From: Nitrospirillum sp034653355
Lineage (GTDB): Bacteria; Pseudomonadota; Alphaproteobacteria; Azospirillales; Azospirillaceae
Assembly (NCBI RefSeq): GCF_034653355.1
Contig: NZ_JAYEER010000001.1
Span: 372,001-436,000, forward strand
Direction: 5' to 3'
Length of the DNA stretch: 64,000 nucleotides
Part shown: positions 33,829 to 41,488 of the stretch, in pieces
Numbering within the stretch: position 1 is the first letter of the stretch
Layout: the number at the start of each line of letters is the position of its first letter
Notes under the pieces: model-generated
Database searches by the model: none
What the model saw: only the letters and a program-made list of their open reading frames with translations
Told to the model about the DNA's origin: nothing
Translations under genes and position numbers: made by a program

Positions 33829-34928
33829 CAGTCCCGTCCCTCTCTCTTATCGTTCGCGCCGCTGTTTGAGCGGGCGCGCTTGACCGCGCTGGCGGCGGCG
33901 TGCACCGCGGCGGCGGCGCCGACGATGCCGGCCGCCGTGCCGCCGATCTTGTCGGCGTTGGCCTCGACCCCGAAGCCGTGGACGTCGCTCAGCCGCTCAT
34001 AGAAGCCGCCCTTGTCCCAGAAGCCGTCCTCGGAACAGCCGATGCAGGGATGGCCGGCCTGGATGGGGAAACTGAGGCCCCCGTTCCAGCGCACGGTGGA
34101 GCAGGCGTTGTAGGTGGTCGGGCCCTTGCAGCCGACCTTGTAGAGGCAGTAGCCCCGGCGCGCGCCCTCATCATCGAAGCTTTCCACGAACTGGCCGGCG
34201 TCGAAGTGCGGGCGGCGGTAGCATTTGTCGTGGATGCGCTGGGAATAGAACATCTTGGGGCGGCCCTGCATGTCCAATTCCGGGAACCGGTCGAAGGTCA
34301 GGATGTAGGCGATGACGGCCGTCATGACCTCGGCGATGGGTGGGCAGCCGGGCACCTTGATGATGGGCTTGGCCGGCAGGCCGGGCACCTTGTGGATGGG
34401 GGTCGCCTGGGTGGGGTTGGGCCGCGCGGCCTGGACGCATCCCCAGCTGGCGCAACTGCCCCAGCTGATGATGGCCTTGCAGTGATCGGCCGCCTTCTTC
34501 AGCTGTTCCAGATAGGGCTTGCCGCCGATGATGCAGCTCATCCCCTCCTGGTTCAGCGGCGGGTTGCCCTCGCAGGCCAGGATGAAGTTGCCATCGTACT
34601 TCTGGATGGTCTCATCGATGATGGATTCGGCCTGGAAACCCGCCGCCGCCATGATGGTGTCGTCGTAGTCGAGGCTGATCATCGACAGGATGACGTCCTT
34701 GGCCAGGGGATGGGCCGAACGGATGAAGCTTTCCGAACAGCACGTGCATTCCAGGCCGTGCAGCCACAGCACCGGAATGCGCGGCTTGGTCTCCATGGCG
34801 TTTTCGATGGCCTGGGCGTAGGAGGGGCCCAAGCCCAGCGCCGCGGCCGTCAGGCTGCAAAATTTGGTGAAGCTTCGCCGGGTGATGCCCTGCCGGCGCA
34901 TCACCTCGTAAAACGTCTCGCTCGCCAT
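33828..34928 (-). CDS. hupS: Uptake [NiFe] hydrogenase small subunit HupS (Tat substrate)
   Basis: 366 residues. The N-terminus has a twin-arginine signal (RRSFTKFCSLTAAALGLG, Arg17-Arg18), followed by cluster ligands in LHGLECTCCSES and SWGSCASWGCVQA and by PCIGCSEDGFWDKGGFY, and a hydrophobic C-terminal membrane anchor (AAGIVGAAAAVHAA). It transfers electrons from HupL to HupC. First gene of the structural operon hupSLEC, preceded by a sigma-54 promoter about 60 bp upstream. Confidence 0.98.
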   Translation of the reverse strand: MASETFYEVMRRQGITRRSFTKFCSLTAAALGLGPSYAQAIENAMETKPRIPVLWLHGLECTCCSESFIRSAHPLAKDVILSMISLDYDDTIMAAAGFQAESIIDETIQKYDGNFILACEGNPPLNQEGMSCIIGGKPYLEQLKKAADHCKAIISWGSCASWGCVQAARPNPTQATPIHKVPGLPAKPIIKVPGCPPIAEVMTAVIAYILTFDRFPELDMQGRPKMFYSQRIHDKCYRRPHFDAGQFVESFDDEGARRGYCLYKVGCKGPTTYNACSTVRWNGGLSFPIQAGHPCIGCSEDGFWDKGGFYERLSDVHGFGVEANADKIGGTAAGIVGAAAAVHAAASAVKRARSNSGANDKREGRD

Positions 34929-34988
34929 TCCGGCATTTCCTCCAACGTCCCCGGCGGGGCTGTCTCGCTCCGCATCGGCGGCATCTGG

Positions 34989-35003
34989 GCAAAAAGCATG
35001 CCA
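34989..35003 (-). promoter_or_regulatory. Sigma-54 promoter upstream of hupS
   Basis: Minus-strand TGGCAT-GCTTT-TTGC keeps the essential GG and GC with ten-base spacing and differs from consensus only at the sixth position. The predicted start is near 34978, giving a leader of about 50 bases, close to that of hupD. Confidence 0.75.
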
Positions 35004-35057
35004 GGCGAAGAATTGAGGACACGAAAGGCTTTATCGCGGCGGCGCGCCCCCGCAGGA

Positions 35058-35074
35058 TGGAAAGCGCCTTTCCA
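35058..35074. promoter_or_regulatory. Dyad TGGAAAG-CGC-CTTTCCA, candidate activator site for hupS
   Basis: A perfect 7-bp inverted repeat centred about 88 bp upstream of the predicted hupS start. Its GAAA/TTTC half-sites resemble those of the hupD dyad though the spacer is shorter. It may bind HupR; no further dyad was seen in the 279-bp spacer between hupS and gntR. Confidence 0.4.
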
Positions 35075-35207
35075 ATTGTAAGCCAGCCTCACACGGACGG
35101 ATGGCGGGGGTTCGACGACGACCGGCCCGGTTCCGGGCGGGGTGGGGCCATACGCGACATCATCCACGAGGATCAGCCATCCGGCCTGAAGGGCGGGCGG
35201 CCCCGGC

Positions 35208-35899
35208 CTATTCGGACGTGATGTGTTCGGCGATATAACGTTCCAGCGCGGTGGCCGCATTCAGCATGTGGGCGCGCATGCGGCGGGCGGCCGTCTCCCC
35301 GTCCCCCTCGGCGATGGCGGCCATGACGCTGTCGTGTTCCTGGCGGGAATGGGCCATGCGGTCGCCGTGGCGCAACTGGGTCCGGCGGAAGGCGTTCAGC
35401 CGCTTGCGCACCGCCATCGCCTGTTCCGCCATGAAGCTGTTGTGGGTGGCCCGGTACAGGGTTTCGTGGAATTCCCGGTTGAAGGCGTCATAGGCGTCGA
35501 CGTCGCCCCGCTGCACCATCTCCAGGGAGTCCCCGTGCAGCCGCATCAGACGGCTGCGTTCCAGTGGCGTCATGCGATGCGTGGCGAGACGCACGCACAT
35601 GGCCTCGATCTCGGCCGTGGCCTCGAACATGTCCATGATGCGTTCCGGGGTCAGCCGCGTCACGACCACGCCCCGCCGGGGACGCATCTCCACCAGGCCG
35701 CTGACGGCCAGCTGGCGCAACGCCTCACGCACGGGGGTGCGCGAGGCGCCGAACCGGTCCGCCAGGTCCTGCTCGTCCAATTGCATGCCGGCAGGCAGGT
35801 CCCCCCGGGCGATCTCATCCGTCAGCGCGTCGCGGATCCGGTCCAGAGCAGCGCCCGTTCCTCGGGCAGGCCTTCCGTCAGATCGATGATCGCGCTCAT
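35208..35899 (-). CDS. GntR (FadR/VanR) regulator of the malonate genes, apparent one-base deletion near the start
   Basis: The body (DRIRDALTDEIARG, EQDLADRFGASRTPVREALR, then an all-helical FCD domain with MFEATAEIEAMCVRLA and FNREFHETLYRAT) is a complete FadR-subfamily regulator. The natural ATG at 35899 (MSAIIDLTEGLPEER), just after the madM stop, is in a different frame. One missing base near 35850-35862, perhaps in the CCC at 35854-35856, would join them. As it stands the helix-turn-helix frame has no convincing start. Position behind madLM and opposite mdcA suggests a malonate-responsive role like MdcY/MatR. Confidence 0.82.
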
Positions 35900-35905
35900 G
35901 GTCGC

Positions 35906-36670
35906 TCAGCCCCCCACGATGCCCCGGACGATGAGATAAAGGATCGACGGGGCGACAAGGCAACCTAGACCCGTATGGAAGGTGGCCGTCAAGGCGCCGT
36001 AGGGCACCAGCCGCCGATCGGTCGCCGCCAGCCCGCCGGAAACGCCGCTGACCGTTCCCATCAGGCCGCCGAAGACCATGGCGCTGCGCGGATTGTCCAG
36101 GCCGATGGCCTTGGCCACGATGGGCGTGCCGACCATGACCAGCACCGCCTTGAAGACGCCGGTGGCGATGGACAAGGCCATGACCGCCGAGCTGGCCCCC
36201 AGGGCCGCCCCGGTCACCGGGCCGACGATGTAGGTGACGGCGCCGGCACCGATGGTGGTGATCGACACCGCGTCGGTGTACCCGAAGGCGACCGCGATCA
36301 GGGAACCAACGATGAAGGGCAGGATGGTGCCCAGCGCCAGGGCCAGCGCGCCGACCGCGCCCGCCTTGCGCGCCTGGACCACGTCCACCTCGAAGGCCGT
36401 GGCGACGATCGCGAAATCGCGCAGCATGGCGCCACCCATGAGGCCGATGCCGGCGAAGACCGGGATGTCCACGACCCCCTTGTCCCCGCCCGTCCACAGG
36501 CCGGCGGCAAAGGCGGCCGCCAACCCGATGACGATGGCGATGGCCGAGCCGTGGACCCGGCCGAACAGAAGGTGCTTCGAAATCGCGTTCGACAGCCACA
36601 TCACCAGGCCAACGATGGCGAACGCGGTCAGCAGGGCGTTGGCGGACAGGGCGTGCTTCAGGATTTCCAT
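35906..36670 (-). CDS. madM: Malonate transporter subunit MadM
   Basis: 254 residues, about eight or nine membrane segments. MadM is the larger subunit of the MadLM malonate:cation symporter. The sequence shows the family stretches FAGIGLMGGAMLRDFAIVAT and GLMGTVSGVSGGLAATD. It is co-transcribed with madL (12 bp gap) and followed seven bases later by the GntR regulator. Together with the divergent mdc operon this gives import and breakdown of malonate in one locus. Confidence 0.93.
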   Translation of the reverse strand: MEILKHALSANALLTAFAIVGLVMWLSNAISKHLLFGRVHGSAIAIVIGLAAAFAAGLWTGGDKGVVDIPVFAGIGLMGGAMLRDFAIVATAFEVDVVQARKAGAVGALALALGTILPFIVGSLIAVAFGYTDAVSITTIGAGAVTYIVGPVTGAALGASSAVMALSIATGVFKAVLVMVGTPIVAKAIGLDNPRSAMVFGGLMGTVSGVSGGLAATDRRLVPYGALTATFHTGLGCLVAPSILYLIVRGIVGG

Positions 36671-36682
36671 GACCGTCCTCCG

Positions 36683-37108
36683 TCAGACCGTGGGCTCGCC
36701 GGCGGCCGGCGTGCGCGCCCTGGCCTTGGCTTCGATCTCATCCATGGTCTCACCCTTCTTGCCGATACGGCTGATCAGGGCGACGGTGGCGAAGCAGACC
36801 AGCACGGCGGCCACGCCGGCGATGAGCACCAGCGGCCCGCTGCGCGCCGCCACCAGCACGTTCTGCTGGGCGGCCATGGCCACCACGATGGGAATGTAAA
36901 GGGCGCCCCAGAACTCGACCCCGAACTTGACGCCGGCGGTCATCAGCCCACGGCGGGTGAGCCACAGCCGCGCGGCGATCAGCAGCAACATGGCGATGCC
37001 GACACCACCGACATTCGCCTTGACCCCCAGGGCCGACCCCAGCAGGTCGCCCAGGAAGCCGCCCAGAAGGGTGCAGATGGCAAGCAGCGCCACGCCGGAG
37101 ATGGTCAT
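36683..37108 (-). CDS. madL: Malonate transporter subunit MadL
   Basis: 141 residues from MTISGVALLA, with four hydrophobic segments. The motif GGFLGDLLGSALGVKANVGG and GVKFGVEFWGALYIPIVVAM are MadL signatures. GGGAGG lies upstream of the ATG at 37108, and an in-frame alternative a few codons upstream is less well placed. First gene of the madL-madM-gntR unit, diverging from mdcA across a 171-bp regulatory spacer. Confidence 0.93.
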   Translation of the reverse strand: MTISGVALLAICTLLGGFLGDLLGSALGVKANVGGVGIAMLLLIAARLWLTRRGLMTAGVKFGVEFWGALYIPIVVAMAAQQNVLVAARSGPLVLIAGVAAVLVCFATVALISRIGKKGETMDEIEAKARARTPAAGEPTV

Positions 37109-37173
37109 GGGCGACCTCCCCCACACACCGGTCGATCAGAACGCAAAACCATCGTCGTATCCCTCCCGTGCAT

Positions 37174-37192
37174 GCAGACTCTCCTGGTCTGC
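37174..37192. promoter_or_regulatory. Inverted repeat GCAGAC-N7-GTCTGC between madL and mdcA
   Basis: A perfect 6-bp inverted repeat with spacer TCTCCTG in the divergent madL/mdcA spacer. It is followed by the A/T-rich stretch TTTAAAAATACAGGATATT, the least GC-rich part of this spacer and a plausible promoter region. It could be an operator for the GntR protein; FadR-family sites are usually shorter GT/AC palindromes, so this is uncertain. Confidence 0.35.
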
Positions 37193-37222
37193 GGATTTAA
37201 AAATACAGGATATTGAGTTTTG

Positions 37223-37232
37223 CGCAATTGCG
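37223..37232. promoter_or_regulatory. Palindrome CGCAATTGCG upstream of mdcA
   Basis: A perfect 10-bp palindrome within TTTTGCGCAATTGCGGATA, about 48 bp before the mdcA ATG and close to where a sigma-70 promoter would lie. It is a second candidate operator for the malonate regulator. Confidence 0.35.
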
Positions 37233-37279
37233 GATACACTGGCCGCGCAAAATCACCCTTGCGCATACGAAGGTCGATC

Positions 37280-38926
37280 ATGCGGGATTGGAACACCAAG
37301 GGCCGGGACAGGCAGGCGCGGCTGGAAGCGGGCCGGCGCCTGGCCACGGGCAAGACCGTCGCCGCCCAGGATCTCGTCGCCTTCCTGGAGGCGATCCTGC
37401 GCCCCGGTGACCGGGTCTGCCTGGAAGGGGACAACCAGAAGCAGGCGGACCTGCTGGCCAAGGCGCTGGCGAAGGTGGACCCGGCCAAGGTCAACGGCCT
37501 GCACATGGTGCAGTCGGGCGTGGTCCTGCCGGAGCATCTCGACATCTTTGAAACCGGGATCGCCCGGCGGCTGGACTTCTCATACTCCGGCCCGCAATCG
37601 GCCCGCATCGCGCGCATGATGTTCGGCGGCCAGATCGAACTGGGCGCCGTCCACACCTATCTGGAACTGTTCGCCCGCTATTTCATCGACCTGACACCCC
37701 AGGTGGCGCTGATCGCGGCGGTCAGCGCGGACAAGGCGGGCAACCTGTATACCGGCCCCAACACGGAGGACACGCCCACCGTCGTGGAGGCGACCAGCTT
37801 CGGCAAGGGCCTGGTGGTCGCCCAGGTGGGCGAGATCGTCGACCAGGTCCCGCGCGTCGACATCCCGGCCGACCAGGTCCATTTCGTGGTCGACGCCGGC
37901 CGACCCTTTTATGTCGAGCCGCTGTTCACCCGCGACCCCGCGGCCATCACCGAAACCCAGATCCTGACGGCCATGCTGGCCATCAAGGGGCTTTACGCCC
38001 CCTACGGCGTGCGCCGGCTGAACCATGGCATCGGCTTCAACACCGCCGCCATCGAGCTGTTGCTGCCAACCTACGGCGAACGGCTGGGACTGAAGGGCAA
38101 GGTCTGCACCCACTGGGCGCTCAACCCCCACCCCACCCTGATCCCCGCCATTGAAAGCGGATGGGTGGAGCAAATCCATTGCTTCGGCTCAGAGGTCGGC
38201 ATGGAGGACTACATGCGGGCCCGGCCGGACATCTTCTTCACCGGGCCCGACGGCTCGTTGCGCTCCAACCGCGCCTTCTGCCAGACCGCCGGCCTTTACG
38301 CCTGCGACATGTTCATCGGCTCCACATTGCAGATTGATCTGGCGGGCAACAGCTCCACCGTCACCGGCGGCCGGGTCGCCGGGTTCGGCGGCGCACCCAA
38401 CATGGGCTCGGACGCCCGCGGCCGCCGCCATCCCAGCGCCCCCTGGCTGCGCGCCGGCCAGGAGGCGGATCCGGACGGTCCCCCGCCCCTGCGACGCGGC
38501 CGCAAGCTGGTGGTCCAGATCGGCGAGACCTTCGGCGACGGCAACGCGCCGATGTTCGTGGAGCGCCTGGGCGCGCTGGAGCTGGCCGACAAGCTGGACC
38601 TGGACCTGGCGCCGGTCATGGTCTACGGCGACGACGTCACCCACATCGTCACCGAGGAAGGCATCGCCAACCTGCTGCTGTGCCGTGACAAGGACGAACG
38701 GGAACAGGCCATCCGAGGGGTCGCCGGCTATACCGAGGTGGGCCGCGCCCGTGACCGCGCGATGGTGGAGCGGCTGCGCGAGCGCAAAGTCATCCAGCGC
38801 CCCGAAGACCTGGGCATCGATCCGCTGGACGCCGACCGCGCCCTGCTGGTCGCCCATTCCATCAAGGATCTGATGATCGCCTCGGGCGGGCTCTACCGGC
38901 CGCCCAGCCGCTTCCGCAATTGGTGA
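37280..38926 (+). CDS. mdcA: Malonate decarboxylase alpha subunit MdcA (malonate ACP-transferase)
   Basis: 548 residues. The alpha subunit exchanges acetate for malonate on the acyl-carrier MdcC, so malonyl-S-ACP can be decarboxylated by MdcDE. CoA-transferase-like features are visible: LRPGDRVCLEGDNQKQADLL at the start, GLHMVQSGVVLPEHLDIF, THWALNPHPTLIPAI and GGRVAGFGGAPNMGSDARGR. The ATG at 37280 has AAGG about seven bases upstream; an in-frame extension to 37220 has no ribosome site. It starts the operon mdcACDEGBH. Confidence 0.97.
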   Translation: MRDWNTKGRDRQARLEAGRRLATGKTVAAQDLVAFLEAILRPGDRVCLEGDNQKQADLLAKALAKVDPAKVNGLHMVQSGVVLPEHLDIFETGIARRLDFSYSGPQSARIARMMFGGQIELGAVHTYLELFARYFIDLTPQVALIAAVSADKAGNLYTGPNTEDTPTVVEATSFGKGLVVAQVGEIVDQVPRVDIPADQVHFVVDAGRPFYVEPLFTRDPAAITETQILTAMLAIKGLYAPYGVRRLNHGIGFNTAAIELLLPTYGERLGLKGKVCTHWALNPHPTLIPAIESGWVEQIHCFGSEVGMEDYMRARPDIFFTGPDGSLRSNRAFCQTAGLYACDMFIGSTLQIDLAGNSSTVTGGRVAGFGGAPNMGSDARGRRHPSAPWLRAGQEADPDGPPPLRRGRKLVVQIGETFGDGNAPMFVERLGALELADKLDLDLAPVMVYGDDVTHIVTEEGIANLLLCRDKDEREQAIRGVAGYTEVGRARDRAMVERLRERKVIQRPEDLGIDPLDADRALLVAHSIKDLMIASGGLYRPPSRFRNW

Positions 38927-38937
38927 GGCACCGCCCC

Positions 38938-39252
38938 ATGGAAAACCTGCGCTACGAACTCAGCGCCACCAAACCCGCCGGCGGCACCCGCGCCGTCGGC
39001 CTGGTGGGCGTCGTCGCCTCCGGCAACTTGGAAGTGCTGCTGGAACGGGGCGAGGCGCCCGACCGGTGCGTCATTGAAATCGCCACCCCCGCCCATGGCT
39101 TCGCCGCCCTCTGGCAGGCGGTAACGGCGGATTTCGCCGCCCGCATGGCGGCGGGCGGGCTGCGCATCACGGTCAACGACGGCGGCGCGCGGCCGGACAC
39201 GGTGGCGCTGCGCCTGGCCCAGGGGGTGCGCCTGATGGAGAAGCCGGAATGA
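38938..39252 (+). CDS. mdcC: Malonate decarboxylase acyl-carrier protein MdcC (delta subunit)
   Basis: 104 residues. Carries the 2'-(5''-phosphoribosyl)-3'-dephospho-CoA prosthetic group on a serine; GVVASGNLEVLLE contains the expected attachment serine (about residue 33). Synthesised and attached by MdcB and MdcG, both encoded downstream. The ATG at 38938 lies 11 bp after mdcA and the end overlaps the mdcD start by four bases. Confidence 0.92.
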   Translation: MENLRYELSATKPAGGTRAVGLVGVVASGNLEVLLERGEAPDRCVIEIATPAHGFAALWQAVTADFAARMAAGGLRITVNDGGARPDTVALRLAQGVRLMEKPE

Positions 39253-40160
39253 CCAGTCCCTCCCCCACCCGCCACAGCTGGTATGAGGAGTCGGCCCGGG
39301 GCCGTCTGGCCCACCTGCTCGACCCCGGCAGCTTCACGGAATTCCTGGGACCCGAACGGCGGGAGTTCAGCCCGCACCTGGGGCTGTTCAACCTGCCGCA
39401 CCAGCTGGACGACGGCGTCATCGTCGGCGACGGCAGGCTGGGCGGCCGGCCCGTCCTGGCGGCCGCGCAGGAGGGCCGCTTCATGGGCGGCGCCATCGGC
39501 GAGGTGCACGGCGCCAAGCTGACCGGGCTGCTGCACGCCGCCCGCCAGTTGAAGCGGGACGTGGTCATCCTGTTCGACACCGGCGGCGTGCGCCTGCAGG
39601 AGGCCAACGCCGGCGAACTGGCCATTTCTGAAATCATCCGCGCCACGTTGGAGGCCCGGGCCGAAGGCGTGCGCGTCGTGGGACTGCTGGGCGGCCGCGC
39701 CGGCTGCTACGGCGGCGGCAGCCTGATCGCCGGCTGCTGCTCCGCCCTGGTCATCTCCGAACAGGGCCGGCTGTCCGTCTCAGGGCCGGAGGTCATCGAG
39801 ACCAACAAGGGCGTGGAGGAGTTCGATTCCCGCGACCGGGCGCTGGTCTGGCGCACAATGGGGGGCAAGCATCGCTATCTGATCGGCGGGGTCGACCTGT
39901 TCGTCGATGACGACGTCGCGGCCTTCCGCGCCGGCGCGGTGGCGGCGCTGAACCGGCCCGCCACCCTTGACCATACGGTGCTCGCGGCCGAGCAGGCGCG
40001 GCTGGAACGCCGGCTGGCGCGCTTCGGCGACACCGCCGACGGCACCGAGGTGTGGGCCCGGCTGGGCGTTGCCGATCCCGCCGGGGTCCCGAACCTGGAC
40101 ACCGGCGCCTTCCTGACCATCGCGACCAGCAAACGGGAGGGCGCCGATGCGGCCCGCTGA
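39249..40160 (+). CDS. mdcD: Malonate decarboxylase beta subunit MdcD
   Basis: 303 residues of the carboxyltransferase/crotonase fold. With MdcE it decarboxylates malonyl-S-ACP to acetyl-S-ACP. Typical segments are QEGRFMGGAIGEVHGAKLTG, LFDTGGVRLQEANAGELAIS and GRAGCYGGGSLIAGCCSALV, plus SVSGPEVIETNKGVEEFDSRD. It overlaps mdcC by four bases and mdcE by 14. Confidence 0.96.
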   Translation: MTSPSPTRHSWYEESARGRLAHLLDPGSFTEFLGPERREFSPHLGLFNLPHQLDDGVIVGDGRLGGRPVLAAAQEGRFMGGAIGEVHGAKLTGLLHAARQLKRDVVILFDTGGVRLQEANAGELAISEIIRATLEARAEGVRVVGLLGGRAGCYGGGSLIAGCCSALVISEQGRLSVSGPEVIETNKGVEEFDSRDRALVWRTMGGKHRYLIGGVDLFVDDDVAAFRAGAVAALNRPATLDHTVLAAEQARLERRLARFGDTADGTEVWARLGVADPAGVPNLDTGAFLTIATSKREGADAAR

Positions 40161-40869
40161 CATCCTTTCCTCGCTTTTCCCGGCCGGTCACCAGGTCACG
40201 GAGGCGGGCGGTCTTCTGACCGGCAGCGGCCGGCTTGATCCGCAGACCACGGTGGAGGTCGTCGGCATCAGCGGCAAGACCTACCCCGGCGTCGACGAGG
40301 CCCTAGCGCTGGCCGGCCGCATCCTGTCCATCGCCGATCGGCCGGACGCCGCCCCCCTGCTGTTCCTGGTCAATTCCGGCAGCCAGCGGATGAGCCGCCG
40401 CGATGAGCTGATGGGCCTCAGCGAAACCCTGGCCCACCTGGCCAAGGCGCTGTGGCGGGCGGATCAGGCGGGCCACCGCACCATCGGGCTGCTGTACGGC
40501 GGCAGCGCCGCCGGCGCCTTCATCGCCACCGCCCTCGCCTGCGGCTCGCTGGTGGCCCTGCCCGGCGCCTGGCCGGAGGTCATGGACCTGCCGTCCATGG
40601 CGCGCGTGACCAAGCTGTCGCTCGACGTGTTGACGGAGAAGGCGGCCGGCACCCCCGTTTTCGCGCCGGGCCTGGACAACCTGTTCGCCACCGGCGCCAT
40701 CGCGGAGATATGGGACCCGGCGCGGCCGCTGTGCGATCAGCTGAAGGCGCTGCTGGCCGCCACCCGGGATGATGACGGACGGGCGGGGTGGGGTCTGGAA
40801 CGGGGCGGCCGGGTGAAGGCCGCCGCGATCGCGCGGGAAGTGCAACGGTTGGCGCTGGCCCATGGTTGA
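40147..40869 (+). CDS. mdcE: Malonate decarboxylase gamma subunit MdcE
   Basis: 240 residues, second half of the decarboxylase heterodimer. The carboxyltransferase-type core shows LFLVNSGSQRMSRRDELMGL, GLLYGGSAAGAFIATALACG and LPGAWPEVMDLPSMARVTKL. No sodium-pump subunits are present, so this is the soluble, biotin-independent enzyme. Overlaps mdcD and mdcG (by eight bases). Confidence 0.95.
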   Translation: MRPADILSSLFPAGHQVTEAGGLLTGSGRLDPQTTVEVVGISGKTYPGVDEALALAGRILSIADRPDAAPLLFLVNSGSQRMSRRDELMGLSETLAHLAKALWRADQAGHRTIGLLYGGSAAGAFIATALACGSLVALPGAWPEVMDLPSMARVTKLSLDVLTEKAAGTPVFAPGLDNLFATGAIAEIWDPARPLCDQLKALLAATRDDDGRAGWGLERGGRVKAAAIAREVQRLALAHG

Positions 40870-41488
40870 CCCCGCCGCCCTGCGCCGGCACGACCTCGTC
40901 TATCTGTCACCCGAGGCTTGGCGCGATCAGGTGGCCAGCGTGGTGGACGAGGTTGCCGACTGGGCGGATTTGGGCCGGCCGGCCATCTTGCGGCAGCGTG
41001 TCTGCGCCGACCCCGATGGCGTCGTTCCCCTGGGCCTGCCGCTGCCGCCGGGCATGGGACGCAAGAGGCTGACCCTATCCTGTTCCCCTGCCGCCGTGGC
41101 CCGGGTGGCGTCGCCGCCATCGCTGCGCGACGCCCGGTCTTCGGCGCCCGCCGGGTGGCGGCCGGTGATCGAGGCCTTGCTTGGCGCAGATCCGTCCTGG
41201 CGCTGTTTCGGCAGCCTGGCGTGGCAGCACGTGACCCGCCTGTCCTACCTGACCGACGCGTCCGACCTGGACCTGCTGATCACCTGCGTCAGCCACGCGG
41301 AGGCGACGCGGGTCGCGGCCGCGCTGGGCGGCATCGCCGCCTGGGCCCCCATGCGCCTGGACGCGGAACTGGTGTCCGAAGGGGGAAACGCCGTGCAATG
41401 GCGGGAGTGGCTGTCGGATGCCCCCCACCTGCTGGTCAAGACCCGATCCGGGCCGGCCCTGGTCGCGCGGGAGGCGCTGTTCCCATGA
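40862..41488 (+). CDS. mdcG: Phosphoribosyl-dephospho-CoA transferase MdcG
   Basis: 208 residues. Attaches the dephospho-CoA-type prosthetic group to MdcC. It has a nucleotidyltransferase motif (CFGSLAWQHVTRLSYLTDAS followed by DLDLLITC, acidic pair binding metal) and begins LRRHDLVYLSPEAW, typical for MdcG. The start is inside the mdcE end and the stop overlaps the mdcB start by four bases. Confidence 0.93.
   Translation: MVDPAALRRHDLVYLSPEAWRDQVASVVDEVADWADLGRPAILRQRVCADPDGVVPLGLPLPPGMGRKRLTLSCSPAAVARVASPPSLRDARSSAPAGWRPVIEALLGADPSWRCFGSLAWQHVTRLSYLTDASDLDLLITCVSHAEATRVAAALGGIAAWAPMRLDAELVSEGGNAVQWREWLSDAPHLLVKTRSGPALVAREALFP

Noticed and set aside
31864..34002. A 712-codon open frame on the plus strand opposite hupL, hupE and hupS
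   Set aside because: It is antisense to clearly recognised genes, has low-complexity Gly/Val/His-rich composition, and is the usual by-product of GC-rich codon bias.
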